The notes under the pieces: model-generated
The model's database searches: none
The model's input: the letters and a program-made list of their open reading frames with translations, nothing else
Told to the model about the DNA's origin: nothing
Position numbers and translations under genes: made by a program
In this document: positions 32,801-44,931 of the stretch, in pieces
Position numbering within the stretch: the stretch's first letter is position 1
Layout of the letters: each line of letters opens with the position of its first letter
Assembly: GCA_014529385.2 (NCBI GenBank)
Contig: CM043942.1
Coordinates: 48,094,244 to 48,158,243 of the forward strand
Origin: Adiantum capillus-veneris
Taxonomy: Eukaryota; Streptophyta; Polypodiopsida; Polypodiales; Pteridaceae
Length of the DNA: 64,000 nucleotides
Direction of reading: 5' to 3'

Positions 32801-33785
32801 AGCTTTGGATTCCAAGGGGTGCCGCAAATTTGTGGCACAACACATAGATTATTGTGACAAGATCCTATCCAGACTGGAAGAGGTGAACCTTACCCTCTCA
32901 GGACAAAATTCTGTGTTTGGAGTGAAGGAGGTGTTGATTGTTGGGCACATGTGTGGTCCCAATGGGAGATGCCCTTGTCCAGTAAAAATTGATGCAATCC
33001 AGAAGATGAAGGAGGTATACATATCTATGAGTGAAGTTTGCAGATTTCTTGGTGCATGTGTGTTTTATGTTATATGGATTCCACATTATGCACATGTAGC
33101 AGATCCTTTGTACCAGTTGTTAAGGAAAAATCAAAAGTTTCATTGGGGAGACGCACAAGCAAGGGCTATAAGAAAGCTAAAGGATTTGCTACAACAAGAA
33201 CCGACTTTAAGAAAGGTAAACTATGAGTGTGGAAAGCCAGTAATAGTGACAGTGGATACGAGTCCGATAGGAATTGGATGGGCAATATGGCAGGATGACG
33301 AAGAGGGACATAGGTATGTGGTAAGGTTTGGAGCCAAGGTTCTAAGTACTCAACAAAGGAACTACCCATAGGTAAAATGGGAGTTGTGGGGCATGGTCAC
33401 AACACTAAAGTGTGAAAAGGAGTACTTGATTGGAGCATATGTGGTTGTGGAAACAGATTTTCTGCCAATCCTTGGAATGATTACAAGTTGCTCAGCACCA
33501 GACATTGCCATGCTAAGATGGATTGCCTACATTAAGTCCTTGAATCTTGAGTTCACGCATATTGCAGGAAAAGACAATCCGATAGCAGATATGCTATCAA
33601 GGGCAAGGTATGAGGATGGGCAAGACATGGTAGATGATAGTGAAGATGTAGGCACAAGGTTCTACTCCATTAATCATGTTGAGCATAATGATGTTGGCAC
33701 ACCTAGTGCACTTGAGTTGTTTTTAGAAGAAAGAAGATTGGTTGCTTATTGGTCATTATTTGAGTACTTTAACAAAACAGGGTGA
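32801..33785 (+). pseudogene. pol: G3 RT connection and RNase H
   Basis: GCRKFVAQHIDYCDKILSRL and CRFLGACVFYVIWIPHYAHV lead to RNase H with VIVTVDTSPIGIGWAIWQDD, VVRFGAKVLSTQQRNYP and, after one in-frame TAG near 33371, TDFLPILGMITSCSAPDIAM and HIAGKDNPIADMLSRARYED. Order and content are complete for an RNase H of the gypsy type. Confidence 0.8.
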
Positions 33786-35079
33786 TTGGTTGAGCATGAG
33801 TTTAAGAGGATACACAGAAAAGCATATGGGTACTTTCTGTAGGATGGTTACTTATGGAAATATCCAAAATAGAGGGGTGCTATACCACAAAGGGTAGTAT
33901 GTAACAAACAGAGTCAAGTAAAGCTCATGCAGGAGTTTCATGAGAACCTATGGGCTGGACACCGTGGTGTGCGGGCAACCTTTTCAAAGCTAAAGGAAAG
34001 ATATTGGTGGAAAGGTATGTACAAGGATGTATCCCTCTTTGTGGAATCATGTGTAATATGTCAAATGTATTCAAATGTGCGACATTGTGATAGGTTGCAT
34101 CCTACTTATCCACTAGCCATGCATTACACATGGGTTGTGGATCTAGTCACCATGCCTTTAGGAGTCTGGCAAATGAGGTACTTGGTTCTTGCAAGAGAAG
34201 ACTTGACTAATCAGGTTGAAGGGCGAGCTTTAAGGACAAAGACTACAGAGGCAGTATGTAAATTTCTCCTTGAGGATGTAATATGCCGCTATCGTTGTGT
34301 GGGAAAGATAACTGGAGACATAGGAGAGCTGGATGCCGAGGAAGCAAGGGAATTCTTTTCTAGGATAGGAATCAAGCTTTCCCTTACCACCGCTCACAAT
34401 CTGGAAGTCAACGGGAAAAGTGAAAGAGGGCATCTGCCAATCATCAAAGCCTTGGCTAAAGCTTGTGAAGGGAGAATTAGTGAGTGGCCAAAACTATTTC
34501 CATATGCTCTATGGACTGATCACATGACACACAGCTCAGTAACTGGCTACATGCCTGTAGAATTGATGTATGGTCAAAAGACTGTAATGCCCATTGAAGA
34601 GACCATTCCCACATGGAATGTGCTACCTTGGCAAGATGGGCTTAGCAGAGAAGATCTCCTTGCCTTACGTATAAGACAGCTAGAAAGAAGGCCTGAATAC
34701 ATTGAGGTTGCAAAAGAAAGATTGAAGAATGACAGGTTGAAAAGCAAGGACTGCTTTGATAGACGACACAGTCTAAGAAGGAAGGTAATTAAGCAAGGAG
34801 ATTGGGTTTTAGTGTATGACAATAGTCTTGATAACCAACATACTGTCATGCAAAAGGTTTCAAAAAGATGGTTTGGACCGTGTTGTACATGACAATGCCA
34901 CTTACACCTTGGTTGAATTGAATGGAACAGAGATAAAGATACCCAGTGCAGGAAAGAGAATCAAGGTATTCAAAAGAAGAGAGGATAGTCATCCGACTGA
35001 TGAAGTAAGTGAGAATGAAGTTTTGGAATCACCTAGTGAAGATGAAGAAGAAGAAACTCCAAGAGAGTCAAACTTGCAG
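33786..35079 (+). pseudogene. pol: G3 integrase
   Basis: The H2C2 region reads HENLWAGHRGVRATFSKLKE with ESCVICQ. The catalytic core has WVVDLVTMP, ITGDIGELDAEEAREFFSRI and VNGKSERGHLPIIKALAKA. These fit D, D and E positions, the second with altered neighbours (GDIGEL). The open frame 33927-34892 covers most of it. The C-terminal SH3-like strand region continues in another frame (NATYTLVELNGTEIKIPSAG) and an acidic tail, which is then interrupted by the MITE at 35080. Confidence 0.75.
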
Positions 35080-35365
35080 GGTGAAAGCATGTTAACCTGT
35101 CACGCTTTTTGTGCTAGTTAGCAGTTTCAAGTTAGCACATCTTCAAAAAGTTGGGCGTCCGGTAAATTTTTTACAAATAATATCAAAATTTGTCGGAGGT
35201 TGTACATTTGGATTCCTTGTTTCAAGTGCTTTCTATTGATATATCATATGCAATAGATCTTGGAGATGTAGCTCAAGTTATTGTACTAGTTAGCATATGT
35301 CAAAATTGTGCTAGTTAGCATTGTCCGAGTCATGAAAAAGCATGACAGGTTAACATGCTTTCACC
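35080..35365. mobile_element. MITE-like DNA transposon, 286 bp
   Basis: The ends are inverted repeats. GGTGAAAGCATGTTAACCTG continues at the left for about 31 bases and is matched in reverse complement at the right with one mismatch. Inside, GTGCTAGTTAGCA occurs near both ends. There is no coding capacity. No clear target duplication was found, so the superfamily is open. Confidence 0.75.
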
Positions 35366-35523
35366 GGCCTGATACACTTTGAGCTGTACTAATGCAAAAA
35401 GACCCCCAATCCTCTTTCATGCGTCCTATCTACTTATCTAATTGTGTCATGATTCCATCAGAAAAAGGATTCACTGCGGTAGCGCACATGGTGCTTGAAT
35501 TGATGTTTGCCATTACAAAGTTC
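35366..35523. other. Unassigned, probably the G3/R1 3' region
   Basis: It lies between the MITE and the start of G1-C. It has no reading frame of note. Confidence 0.35.
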
Positions 35524-36568
35524 GCTTGTATCTACATGGCCTGATCCAAGGAATCTACATGAGTTGCAAAGCTTTATTGTGTGTGTGCATACAATAAATG
35601 CTTCATAGAAAAATTATCATAAATAGCGGGAGCATTACATGACTTAACAAAAAAGAACGTTAAGTATGCATGGACTGCAAAATAACAAAATGCTTTTAAG
35701 AAGCTCAAAGAGAAGCTAACCTCTTAACTTGTGCTTTACTCAATCTCTCAAAACCATTTGAGGTCCAATGTGATGCTTGTGGAGATTGCTTTGCAGCAGT
35801 CTTGCTTCAAAAAGGGCATGCCATAGCATACGAGAGTCGAAGATTCAATTCCGATGAGTGAGTATTGGGCATATACAAAAAGAAGCTACTAGCTATTCTA
35901 CATGCCATAAACACATGGAAGCATATCTTCTGGAGATTCCATTCATCCTATGAACGGGTCACCAAAGCCTTAAGTACTTTATGATGCAAACCAAGATTTT
36001 CAATAAACAAATGAGGTGGGAAAATTTTCTTTTGCAATTTAACTTTCATATTGCTCACATTGCTGGCAAGCACAAATAACAATCATGTGACTGATGCACT
36101 ATCACAATGACCAAGGGAAAATGCAGTGTCTATAGCAAATCACAATGATCTATCTTTCATGATAGATGAGTATGCTAATGATCCCAATTTCAAAGATATA
36201 ATTAGGGAAGAAAGAGGAACCATTCACCTTGCAGGATGGTTATCTTCTCTATGGCAATAGGCTATCAGTTACTAGCTCACTCTGTGAGAAAGTAATGTAT
36301 GAATCCCATGCCCCTTCTTATGCCGAGCATAGATGGATTCAACTTACTCTTCAAGGAGTAGAGACCTACTTCTATTGGCCTGCCATAAAAGTAGACATAC
36401 AAGGGTATGTTTTGAAATGCGTGGTATGCCAAAAGACAAAGTATGATAGAGGGAAGCGACCAAGATTGCTCCAGGCATTTCCAATGCCTAATTCACCATG
36501 TGAGAGAATATCCATGGATTTTATCATTGAATTTCCCAAGTCTATCCATGAGAATACAAGAATATGGA
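35524..36568 (+). pseudogene. pol: Gypsy G1 copy C: RT end, RNase H, integrase N-terminal half
   Basis: It starts within the RT connection region (wording of WPDPRNLHELQSF). The RNase H is heavily damaged (stops and shifts 35640-36200). From 36229 an open frame reads the integrase zinc-binding region (DGYLLYGNRLSVTSSLCEKV, YAEHRWIQLTLQGVETYFYW, CVVCQKTKYDRGKRPRLLQ) and the first catalytic Asp (ERISMDFIIEFP). It is split at 36568 by GIANT after ATGGA. Confidence 0.85.
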
Positions 36569-36748
36569 TGTTGAGCCAGCAGAGGATCACACCTATATTT
36601 TTTCTCACACTCATCATTTTGTAACCATTGATTGTAATAAATGTCTTTCCGACAAACGGGACTCAATTGAGTTTCCAGCTTGTAATCCCGAAGTAATTTC
36701 ACTTGCTGATGTAATTAGTTAGAGATGTTCTCACCTCCAAGGCTGAGG

Positions 36749-36755
36749 TATATAA
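36749..36755 (+). promoter_or_regulatory. TATA box in the GIANT 5' LTR
   Basis: TATATAA in the context GAGGTATATAAGCC is conserved in the 3' LTR at 60119-60125. Confidence 0.65.
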
Positions 36756-36823
36756 GCCAAAGTTTTTGTAACCTAAGGGATTCAGATTATTAATCAAAGT
36801 GAGTTTTTGAGCGCCATGACTGT

Positions 36824-36827
<4 letters not shown>

Positions 36828-36909
<82 letters not shown>
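36828..36909. repeat. (GA)n microsatellite in the GIANT 5' LTR
   Basis: About 41 GA units. The 3' LTR has about 35 at 60198-60268. Confidence 0.95.
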
Positions 36910-36911
<2 letters not shown>

Positions 36912-37537
36912 TTATCTACTTGCTACGTGAGCTACGGAGCCGCCATTGGAGAAGCGACACCGCCATTGTGTTAGCAACGGCGAGAGCTACGCACAGATAC
37001 CAAGAGTGCGCGCTATCGGCTTCTATGTGTGGTAAGTTCCTACGAGCTTCGGTGTGAGTTTTCTTCCAACTCGTGTGTCGGAATGGAGCGTGCAGCATAT
37101 CTATAGAACCACAACAAGTAGAGCTACACATTAGTACCATCGGGGTCAAGTTTCGATCACCTGTATATTTCGGCCTGTCTTCATACGCGTTTACCGCACG
37201 GAGTGGTTGTAGGTTGAGTTTGCAGTTCAAGTCTTTAGGGTGTTGTTCTTACCTAGTGTATAGACTTCCCCTTGAGTTTGAGATCGATTCAATGATTCTA
37301 GATCCTGTTTCGTATAGCATTCGTTCGTAGTATGGATTTCAGTCACTTGCGTATTTTAGAACTTAGATTTGATTTCCTTAGTAGTGATTGTCATTAGAAG
37401 GTCGAGTAGGTGATTTGACACCCACCTAGTTGTTTCCATGCGCCTGCGGGTCAAGCTCCGTCCTCGTCTGACAAATTCTGTTGTTGGTTGAGTTCTCGCT
37501 ATTTAGCTTCCGCTAGCGGCGTAACCGCCTTAACATT

Positions 37538-37555
37538 TGGCGCCGCTGCCGGGGA
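37538..37555 (+). other. GIANT primer-binding site, tRNA-Asp-like
   Basis: TGGCGCCGCTGCCGGGGA lies two bases after the LTR. It differs at two positions from the plant tRNA-Asp site used by Athila-type elements. Confidence 0.8.
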
Positions 37556-39058
37556 CGAGAGCCCTAAGTAGGTGACCTTAGACTAATCCTACGAGGTGAG
37601 TCATATAAACTACTTTGTATACTTTAGTTAGAAAAGATCTAGGAGTGGTGGACTCCGAAGATCTCGAGAGATACTAGGAAGTGGGGTATTCCTAGGTCTT
37701 CCATGTTGATAGTATTTTTAGTTTAGCTTAGATTTGTTTGTTGTTTTGTTGGTGTTGAGTAGTTGTTGATAGAAGAAGAATTTGCTAGTCCGTGAGTGGC
37801 AGTGGATCTCTTTAAAATCACAATTACCAAACCCATTTTATGATTAGGAATAGCTTAGGTAGGACTTCATTTGATCCTGATCTAGAGCTAGTAATCATTG
37901 GAGTATTTGCTTGATATGGTTGATTGCATGTTAGATCACTAAACCGTCGAGTTAGTAGTGAAACTTGCAATAAACAAAAGTCAGAGAAATTTTCTGTGTA
38001 TCTGGGAGTTGCTGAGCACTTGAGAAAGCTTTAGGAAGGATTCTGTGCCAAAAAACTGGAAATCTGCAACTTTAGACATCATACGCGTATGATGTCTTAA
38101 TGACCAAACAGAGACCAAAAAAGAAATTTTGACTTTACCAGAGTGTTCAAAAGGGGGGTTATACCCTAATTTCAACTTAAAACAAGAGCATTAACACTCA
38201 AAGAAACCCAAAAAGACAAGTCGGAGTCCAAAAAACGCAAAGAATAGGAAATTTTGGATTCAGATCTTGTTTTTACATTCAAACCTGACAAAAACACTTG
38301 AAACTCAATTATAAACATTGGAGAAGGCTTAAAACCAAGAATAGTCAAAATCTGGGACAAAAGACATCATACGCGTATAATGTCTTTTAGCACATCCACT
38401 GCTTATTTTTGATATCTGACCTGACAAGATTGTTGCAAACACTGTAGAAAGCATAAATATCAAGTCTTGACCCAAATTGATGAAAAAGACATCATACGCG
38501 TATGATGTCTTTGACCTAATTTTGGACATATTTTGATACTTTGCCAACACAGATCCATTGTAATAGATGTCTAGAGGTTATATTTCAAGTTTCATCCCAT
38601 TTGGATCACAATTGACCCAAAACAAGTCAAAAGCGGAAAATTGCCAAGAAAAGCCTAAATTAGCCATAACTTGCTCAAACAGAGTTCAAACTGAATTTTG
38701 TGAGTGGACAGAGCATAAAGGGGCTACTGAGAGTGAGCATAACCAAAATAGTCCAAATATGTGAAAAAAGACATCATACGCGTATAATGTCTTTTTCAGC
38801 ATAACTGCAACAAAATTCTCACTTGATGAAATAGAAGTTGTCCAACTGACAAGATTAAACAATTGACCAAGTATCAATCAGCTTGGATCAATTCTGACCA
38901 CAAAAACTTGGGAAAACAAATTGCCGAGACGGAAAAGTTAAAGTCCTTTAGGGGAATTGATGAATTTGAGATCGGGCAGGAATCTCTAGAATAACCAACC
39001 AAAAAAAGGGGAACAAGTAAGTGTCATATTAACCGAGGGAAGTGTAAACCAAAGTTGG
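37556..39058 (+). other. GIANT leader
   Basis: 1.5 kb of non-coding DNA before gag. It is made of diverged repeat-like units carrying four copies of a 22-bp palindrome. There is no ATG-led frame of note. A splice-donor-like AAGTAAGT lies near 39016. Confidence 0.75.
38075..38791. repeat. GIANT leader palindrome array (ATACGCGTAT core)
   Basis: Copies lie at 38075-38096, 38363-38384, 38488-38509 and 38770-38791. Each is GACATC, ATACGCGTAT, GATGTC. The first and third are perfect palindromes, and the second and fourth have AATGTC at the right end. The spacing is 288, 125 and 282 bp. Confidence 0.93.
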
Positions 39059-40003
39059 GTGCAACCATTAGAGCCGATCTTTGAAGGAAGTGTTTCTGAT
39101 ACTTCTTCGGAGAGATCTTACGAGATTTTCACCGAACACTTGGAACACTTGAACCTGAACAACAGAGAAAATATGGCAGCAGGATCATCAAACCCTTCCG
39201 CCACAATGAAGCTATTGTTCATAAAATACCAGTACGATAATGAGCAAGGTGCCAAGATCTACAAAGATGGAATGGACCGCTATTGTGTAAAGATAGAAGA
39301 TAGACCTAGTGAGTTCAAGGACTTAGTGCCTGTGAGCTATAGCGGAGATAGATATCTAGATGACGAGGGTACCATGTACTTGGTAGTCCTACACCCTAAC
39401 ATTGTGGACAAGTGGGGATTGATGGGCACCAAAGCCAAAGTAGATGAAGAACTTGAGGAGAAAGCACCAATAATGAACTTCCCTGATGCGAGGTTAAGAA
39501 GAGAGAATGAAACTACAAGGATCAACACTGATAACATCTATGTGGGGCTATACAAATATAATAATGGGGAGCAAGATCTCTATTATAGATGTGAAGAACC
39601 CTACACCGGAGAGTTGACAGACCAAAAAAGACTTTATGTCTTTACCTACACAGAGGGATCGGAAGTGAAAATTTCCGCTTACGACAAGTATGGGAGGCAA
39701 TACTCAACAATGGGCAAGAAAGAATTAGAGGGATATACATACTTTGGGGGACCTCTACATCAGTATTATGTTACTTCTAGCTCACAAAGACCAGCACCAA
39801 CAAATGGAGTGCAAAACCCAATGACAACAGGAGGACAAAGAACTCAGGCTGCTGACTCTTTCAATCAACCTCAGTACTCGAAGCCCGGACCAATGGGATC
39901 ATTACATTCTAGAGAGTCAATGGATACGAATCGAGGTAGTGCAGTTCAATCCCCAAGTATACTACTCCAGGTCCAAGGTTCGAAGCGGAACCATCACATT
40001 TAA
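39059..40003 (+). pseudogene. gag: GIANT Gag N-terminal domain
   Basis: The frame is open for 315 codons from a GTG (39059). The first in-frame ATG with good context is at about 39174 (MAAGSSNPSATMKLLFIKYQ). Residues LEPIFEGSVSDTSSERSYE match the M1 Gag start. The domain is mixed alpha/beta in look (YKYNNGEQDLYYRCEEPYTG, VKISAYDKYGRQYSTMGKKE) and ends in a Gln/Ser/Pro-rich linker. No named domain was recognised. A frame change near 39990 links it to the capsid region. Confidence 0.7.
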
Positions 40004-41784
40004 CTCCTAGTAGTAGACTCAGGGCAGGGGAACTGACAAGGGTAACCCATGAAGTCCATGATGCTAGAGAAAGCTTTAGCCGGGACACAGGAGCAATGAG
40101 ATTGGTAGCAGACCATAGACGTATGAGACCATCTCAAGTAGCCAAGTTTATGCCAAAGAAGTATGGTGGTTCAGGAGATCCGTATGCACATGTGTCACTC
40201 TTTAAGCAAGTCTTAAGAGCTGAGCAGATAACAGATTTCCATACACAATACGAGGGATTTGGTCTTACTCTAGAAGGTACGACATTGACATGGTTTCAAC
40301 CACTGAACAGAGGGGGATTCCATGACATTGACCATTTGCTAAGAGAGTTTGCTGAGGAATTCTCAAAATGAGGGATTAAGCACAATACTGTCTCACAAAT
40401 ATATGCTTTTAAACAGAGAGAACACGAAAAAGTGAAGGAAGCTTCACTTCGCTTCAAACAATACATTGAGAGATGTCCAGTACGTGAACGACCACAAGAT
40501 GACAGACTATCTGTTCTCTTTATTGAAGGATTGAGAAACGACACTCTCAAGAAGGACTTGCACTTGAAAGCTTGTACAAGTTTCGAGCAAGTAACGAGAG
40601 AAGCATTGTACTTAGTGGATAACTGTACGGTTTATAGAGAGGTGTCAGCGGATACAGATTTTGCATCCAGTAGCTCTTCCTCTGTAGCGAGCGAGACTAC
40701 CACTAAAAAGAATGTTCAAACAACAACCATGCCAAATGTAGAGCAAATGATAGAAGATGCTCTAAAAAGGATGGCACCATACCAAAAACCATTGCCAAAA
40801 CCACTGAAATGGTGTGCTATTGAACAAAAATGGACAAACCATCCAACAGAGGAGTGCTATTACAACAAAGGGTATGTAAGGGAGCGTCAGTATGCACCTC
40901 CTGCTCAATTAGCATCACCTCAGGTACATCCAGTACCTCGATACCCAACGGGAAATGTACCAGGACCTATGGGGATAGAAAGACCGCAACCGGTATTGGG
41001 ACAACAACCACCTTTACCAGGAGCAAGACCAGTGGGCATTAGATATGCACCAATCTTAGAGAATCAGGAAGAACAAGCCTTAGTGCCTGTTCAAGACTAT
41101 TATGAAGAATCTGGTGCACACATGTCTCCAACTGTGTATTACCCACCAGAAGAACCCAAACAACCAGAACCATGGGGCATGATTGGGAATGTTGGAACAC
41201 CAACAGTTACAAGTGCTTCTGATGAAGAGAGATACAATTTGGACGCAAGAACATTGATGTTCATAGCTCATGGAGGGTTAACAGGACAAAGACTATCCTA
41301 TCCACAAAGGACGAATCAAGTGGGACCAAGACCAGCACTAGGACCCTGTTACAAGTGTGGAGGTGACCATCTGATGAATGTTTGTCCACATACGGAAATC
41401 ATTAGAATTAACGCTTATTGCACTGAGTGTGGGGTTACTCACTTCATTGTGGATTGTTCAAAGAATCCAAACAAAGTGCAAAAGACGACATTAAATATGC
41501 TAGAAACTATTCCTACCAGCAGTGGGTCTGAAAATGAAACTCTGATACCAACGCAAGTTGTTACTAGAGCTCAAGCTAAGAAAACCACTAGAGAACCTGA
41601 GAATGGAAAGTTAGCGACTGAAGTGGTTAGTCAAGGACCGCGGAGTCAGAGAAACACATGGAAAGCTAGAAAAGCACGCATGAAGTTGAGAAAAGAACGT
41701 GAAGACGCTATTCTAGCTGAGGAACTAAAGCAAACTAAAGATAGATTAGAAAAACTTGAGAGTCAAAACGGAAACGAGAGATGA
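40004..41784 (+). pseudogene. gag: GIANT Gag core and zinc knuckles
   Basis: The capsid-like Gag core reads MPKKYGGSGDPYAHVSLFKQ, TLTWFQPLNRGGFHDIDHLL and, after a TGA at 40369-40371, GIKHNTVSQIYAFKQREHEK. The 450-codon frame (40432-41784) continues with IEQKWTNHPTEECYYNKGYV, a Pro-rich linker and two knuckles, CYKCGGDHLMNVC and CTECGVTHFIVDC (both CX2CX3HX4C). A basic region and coiled coil end at the TGA at 41782-41784, which overlaps the ATG of the next frame. In M1 the same junction is in one frame. Confidence 0.82.
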
Positions 41785-43517
41785 GCCCGGAAAGAACGAA
41801 ACAAAAGAGTATCAAAGAAACAACGAGCTTAAGCTCAGGGGGATCAGTGCTAGTCGACAAAGTACATGAACCATTGGACGCACTGATGAGAGCTTACGAA
41901 GCTAGGTTAAAGAACAACCAAACACAAGAACAGAGGTGGATGACATACCCAAATGCGGAATTGGAGAAGCAGAGACTTGAAATGTTCCAGAGAATGATCG
42001 AGACTGCACAAGCCTTATTAGAACCACCAAGAGAAACAATGAATTGTGGAATGGAAAACCCAATTCAACAAGAGACTATCATTTCACGGGTAGCTGAAAA
42101 GACTCCCAGTGCACAAAAGCCTGAAAATACACACAAGGATGACCGCATAGTATTGAACACAACCGATCAGGAGATAGAGAGTTTTCATCCAGTCATACAG
42201 AGGTCTTACGGAAGAGATGAGGATTACAATGAATTTTGGAAACAAGTGAGAGAGGCAAACTTTGCAAACGAGCTAAGTTGCCAAGCTAATCAGACAAATT
42301 GGGAAAAGGACATCAGGAATCCTCCCATAGTGGAATTTGAGGCAAGATCTCAAGTGGACTTGGATCTGCAATCTTACTGGGGAGATGGGGGCTATGTTAG
42401 AACAATGGAGAGAAAACCTCATTCACTGAATACCTTACCTTCATACTTAGGAGAGTATGAAGCAAAATCCGAGATTAGAGTACTTCCCTCACGAAGAATT
42501 TCATCAGAAAAAGTCATGGACTCGCAAGGATTGATAGAGATCTTGTCAACACAAGTGACATGCACTATCACTCTAGCTGAGCTTTTGAGGCTAAGACCAC
42601 ATATGTGGACCATTGTAGGAAAATGTTTGGAGAAATTTGGGATAAAAGACCCAACATCGAGACTGCAAGAGGGTATACAAGAGCTGAGCAAACCACAAAA
42701 GAACGCTAAGCATGTACCCTTAAACAAGGTCGGAGAGTATTGCGAAGGTGAAGAGGGGAATACAACCTTACCAGTTGAATTCCAAGGCGTGAACACGATG
42801 GCAATACTAGACAGCGGAGCTGGGGTAGCCATTGCTACAAAAGAAATCTGGAAAAAATGGGAGAAACTAGCAATAAGGAAGACTAGGTTGAAACTCCAAT
42901 TAGCAGATGGACACATGGAGAAACCTATGGGGTTATTAGAGAAAGTCTTAGTGACTTCTTGCGGCATTGAATACGAACATACTTTTGCTATTGTCGATTT
43001 TGGCAAGGAGAATAACTATGATATCATACTGGGAAGACCATTCATGAGACAATTGAAAATGGTCCAGGATTGGGGCTATGATCACATATACCTGAGAAAT
43101 ATGGAAACCACTATACGTGTGAACCTGAAAGACCATAGCTACAAAGATGTGAACTGAACACCGGTAGAGGAGTTTGATTCAGCTACTTTGGTGGGATCCG
43201 AATTTCCAGCTTGGTTAGGTAAGCCCAAGGAGTTATGGATGTGTGGAGCCTCGAAATGTGGAAGTCTGAGGCGAGAAGAATATGTTTTAGAAAGGGCTAT
43301 CGAAGACGAAACTTATATAGGAGAACCCTTTCCAGAGGACACGCTTGAACCATTAGAATGGACACACATTCTAGCAACCCTAGATGTTTGTGCAATTCCG
43401 GATGGTCCCACAACAAAATTTTGCGACAAGGATGGGTACGACGTGGTTCCGTACTTCATGTTGAGAACTGTACTCAAAAAAGAAACTGAAAAGAACGATA
43501 CAGGAAAAGGAAGATGA
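41781..43517 (+). pseudogene. GIANT Gag tail and first protease
   Basis: A 458-codon frame (41781-43157) contains a linker (QEQRWMTYPNAELEKQRLEM), an Asp/Glu-rich stretch and the retropepsin with TMAILDSGAGVAIATKEIWK (D-S-G at 42810-42818, intact) and YDIILGRPFMRQLKMVQDWG. A TGA at 43155-43157 interrupts KDVN*TPVEEFDSAT, where M1 has Gln. The frame continues to 43517 (FPAWLGKPKELWMCGASKCG). Confidence 0.85.
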
Positions 43518-43524
43518 AGAAGAG

Positions 43525-44931
43525 GTGTTTCACGACATTCCCAATCATCCAGAGTGGGGAAATGAAGCAGACAATGAGTCAACGGACAATTCAATCGGAA
43601 ACGAAGAAACTATAACGGATGTCAGATTTTATGATTTTCCGAACCAAACTAAACAACGCCAGAAACGCTATAGAGCAAAGAGAAAAACAAAGGGGGTTAG
43701 AACCAATCCGATGCCTAGAATAAGAGGAAAAAATCAATTCCTAATGCTAGTAAAGGCGGAAGATTGTGTTAAGGACAAGATTTCTGGAAGAATGAGAGGC
43801 AATGATCAAAAGAGCTTACGAAAAGACAAAAGAAGCTCAAGAAATCAAGTTCAAAGGAATGAAACGAAAACTGAAACAGAAAAATCAGAAAAGAACAAGC
43901 GCAACAGAGAACACACGGAGTCCAAGTTAGAACGTAGAAACAAGTACAGAGAGCTCAAGAAAACTCTAAAAGAAGTTTGGACGACAGAAATTGAGAGTGG
44001 AGAGGACGAAAATGCCAAAATCAAGGAAAACATGGATGTTCCCTCCCACTACAGGAAATTCACAATAGAGGATAGGAAGGTGGTATTAACCCAACCTATT
44101 CGAGAGAGAAAGGAGAACGAATCTTATGACGGACCGGAGGATGCAAAAAAAGTTAATTTAGCAGCTCCAGGTGAGACACCTAGACAGGTGTACATAGCCA
44201 CAGATTTGTCTCCAGGCGAGGAAGAGAGACTTTTGAGTCTTCTCAGAGAGTACAGGGATGTGTTTGCATGGTCTTATAAGGACTTAAAGGGAGTTGACCC
44301 ATCGATATGCCAACACACAATCCCACTAAAACAAGATGCAAAGCCTAGCAAACAGAGACCATACACATATAATGATACGTTTGCTAAGCAAATCAAAGAA
44401 GAGATAGATAAGCTAATGGAAGCTGAATTCATATACGAGATTGGACACACGGATTGGGTATCTCCAATTGTGGTGGTACCCAAGAAGAACGGAAAACTTT
44501 GAGTGTGTGTCAACTTAAAGAAAGTGAATGCTGCAACAATCAGGGACAATTATCCCCTTTCGATAACTGATCATGTTCTAGAGCGTGTATCAGGGAAAAC
44601 AGCATACTCCTTTCTTGATGGTTTCTCAGGATATAACCAGCTAGCCATAGCACCGGTAGATCAACATAAAACAGCTTTTGCAACGTAGTGGGGAATTCAT
44701 GCTTATCGGGTTATGCCTTTTGGTCTAACCAATGCTCCCGCAACCTTCCAGAGGCTGATGACGCATGCTTTCAAAGAATACTTAAGGTTGTTTCTAGAAA
44801 TATACATGGATGACTTATGTGTACATTCTCTTGTGAGAGATGAGCATCTAGAACACCTAAGAAAAGTATTTGAGAAATGTAGGACATATCGCATTTGTCT
44901 CAATCCTGAGAAATGTGTGTTTATGGTTTGA
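43525..44931 (+). pseudogene. pol: GIANT reverse transcriptase
   Basis: An acidic and basic linker (RNKYRELKKTLKEVWTTEIE) leads to RT: SKQRPYTYNDTFAKQIKEEI, WVSPIVVVPKKNGKL, YSFLDGFSGYNQLAIAPVDQ, VMPFGLTNAPATFQRLMTHA and YMDD at 44803-44814. In-frame stops occur at 44500 (TGA where M1 has an Arg codon) and 44686 (TAG where M1 has Glu). All catalytic motifs are present. The segment ends at a TGA at 44929. Confidence 0.9.

Larger units (their letters stand above)
36569..37535 (+). repeat. GIANT 5' LTR (967 bp)
   Basis: TGTTGAGCCAGCAG.. to ..CCGCCTTAACA. It contains a TATA box at 36749, a (GA)n run at 36828-36909 and a consensus splice donor GTAAGT at 37032-37037. About 31 bp present in the 3' LTR after CTTTCCGAC are missing here. 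Confidence 0.95.

Noticed and set aside
41781-41784. ATGA overlap as a programmed stop-restart between Gag and protease
   Set aside because: In M1 the same region is one continuous frame, so the overlap in GIANT is better explained as a chance one-base change.
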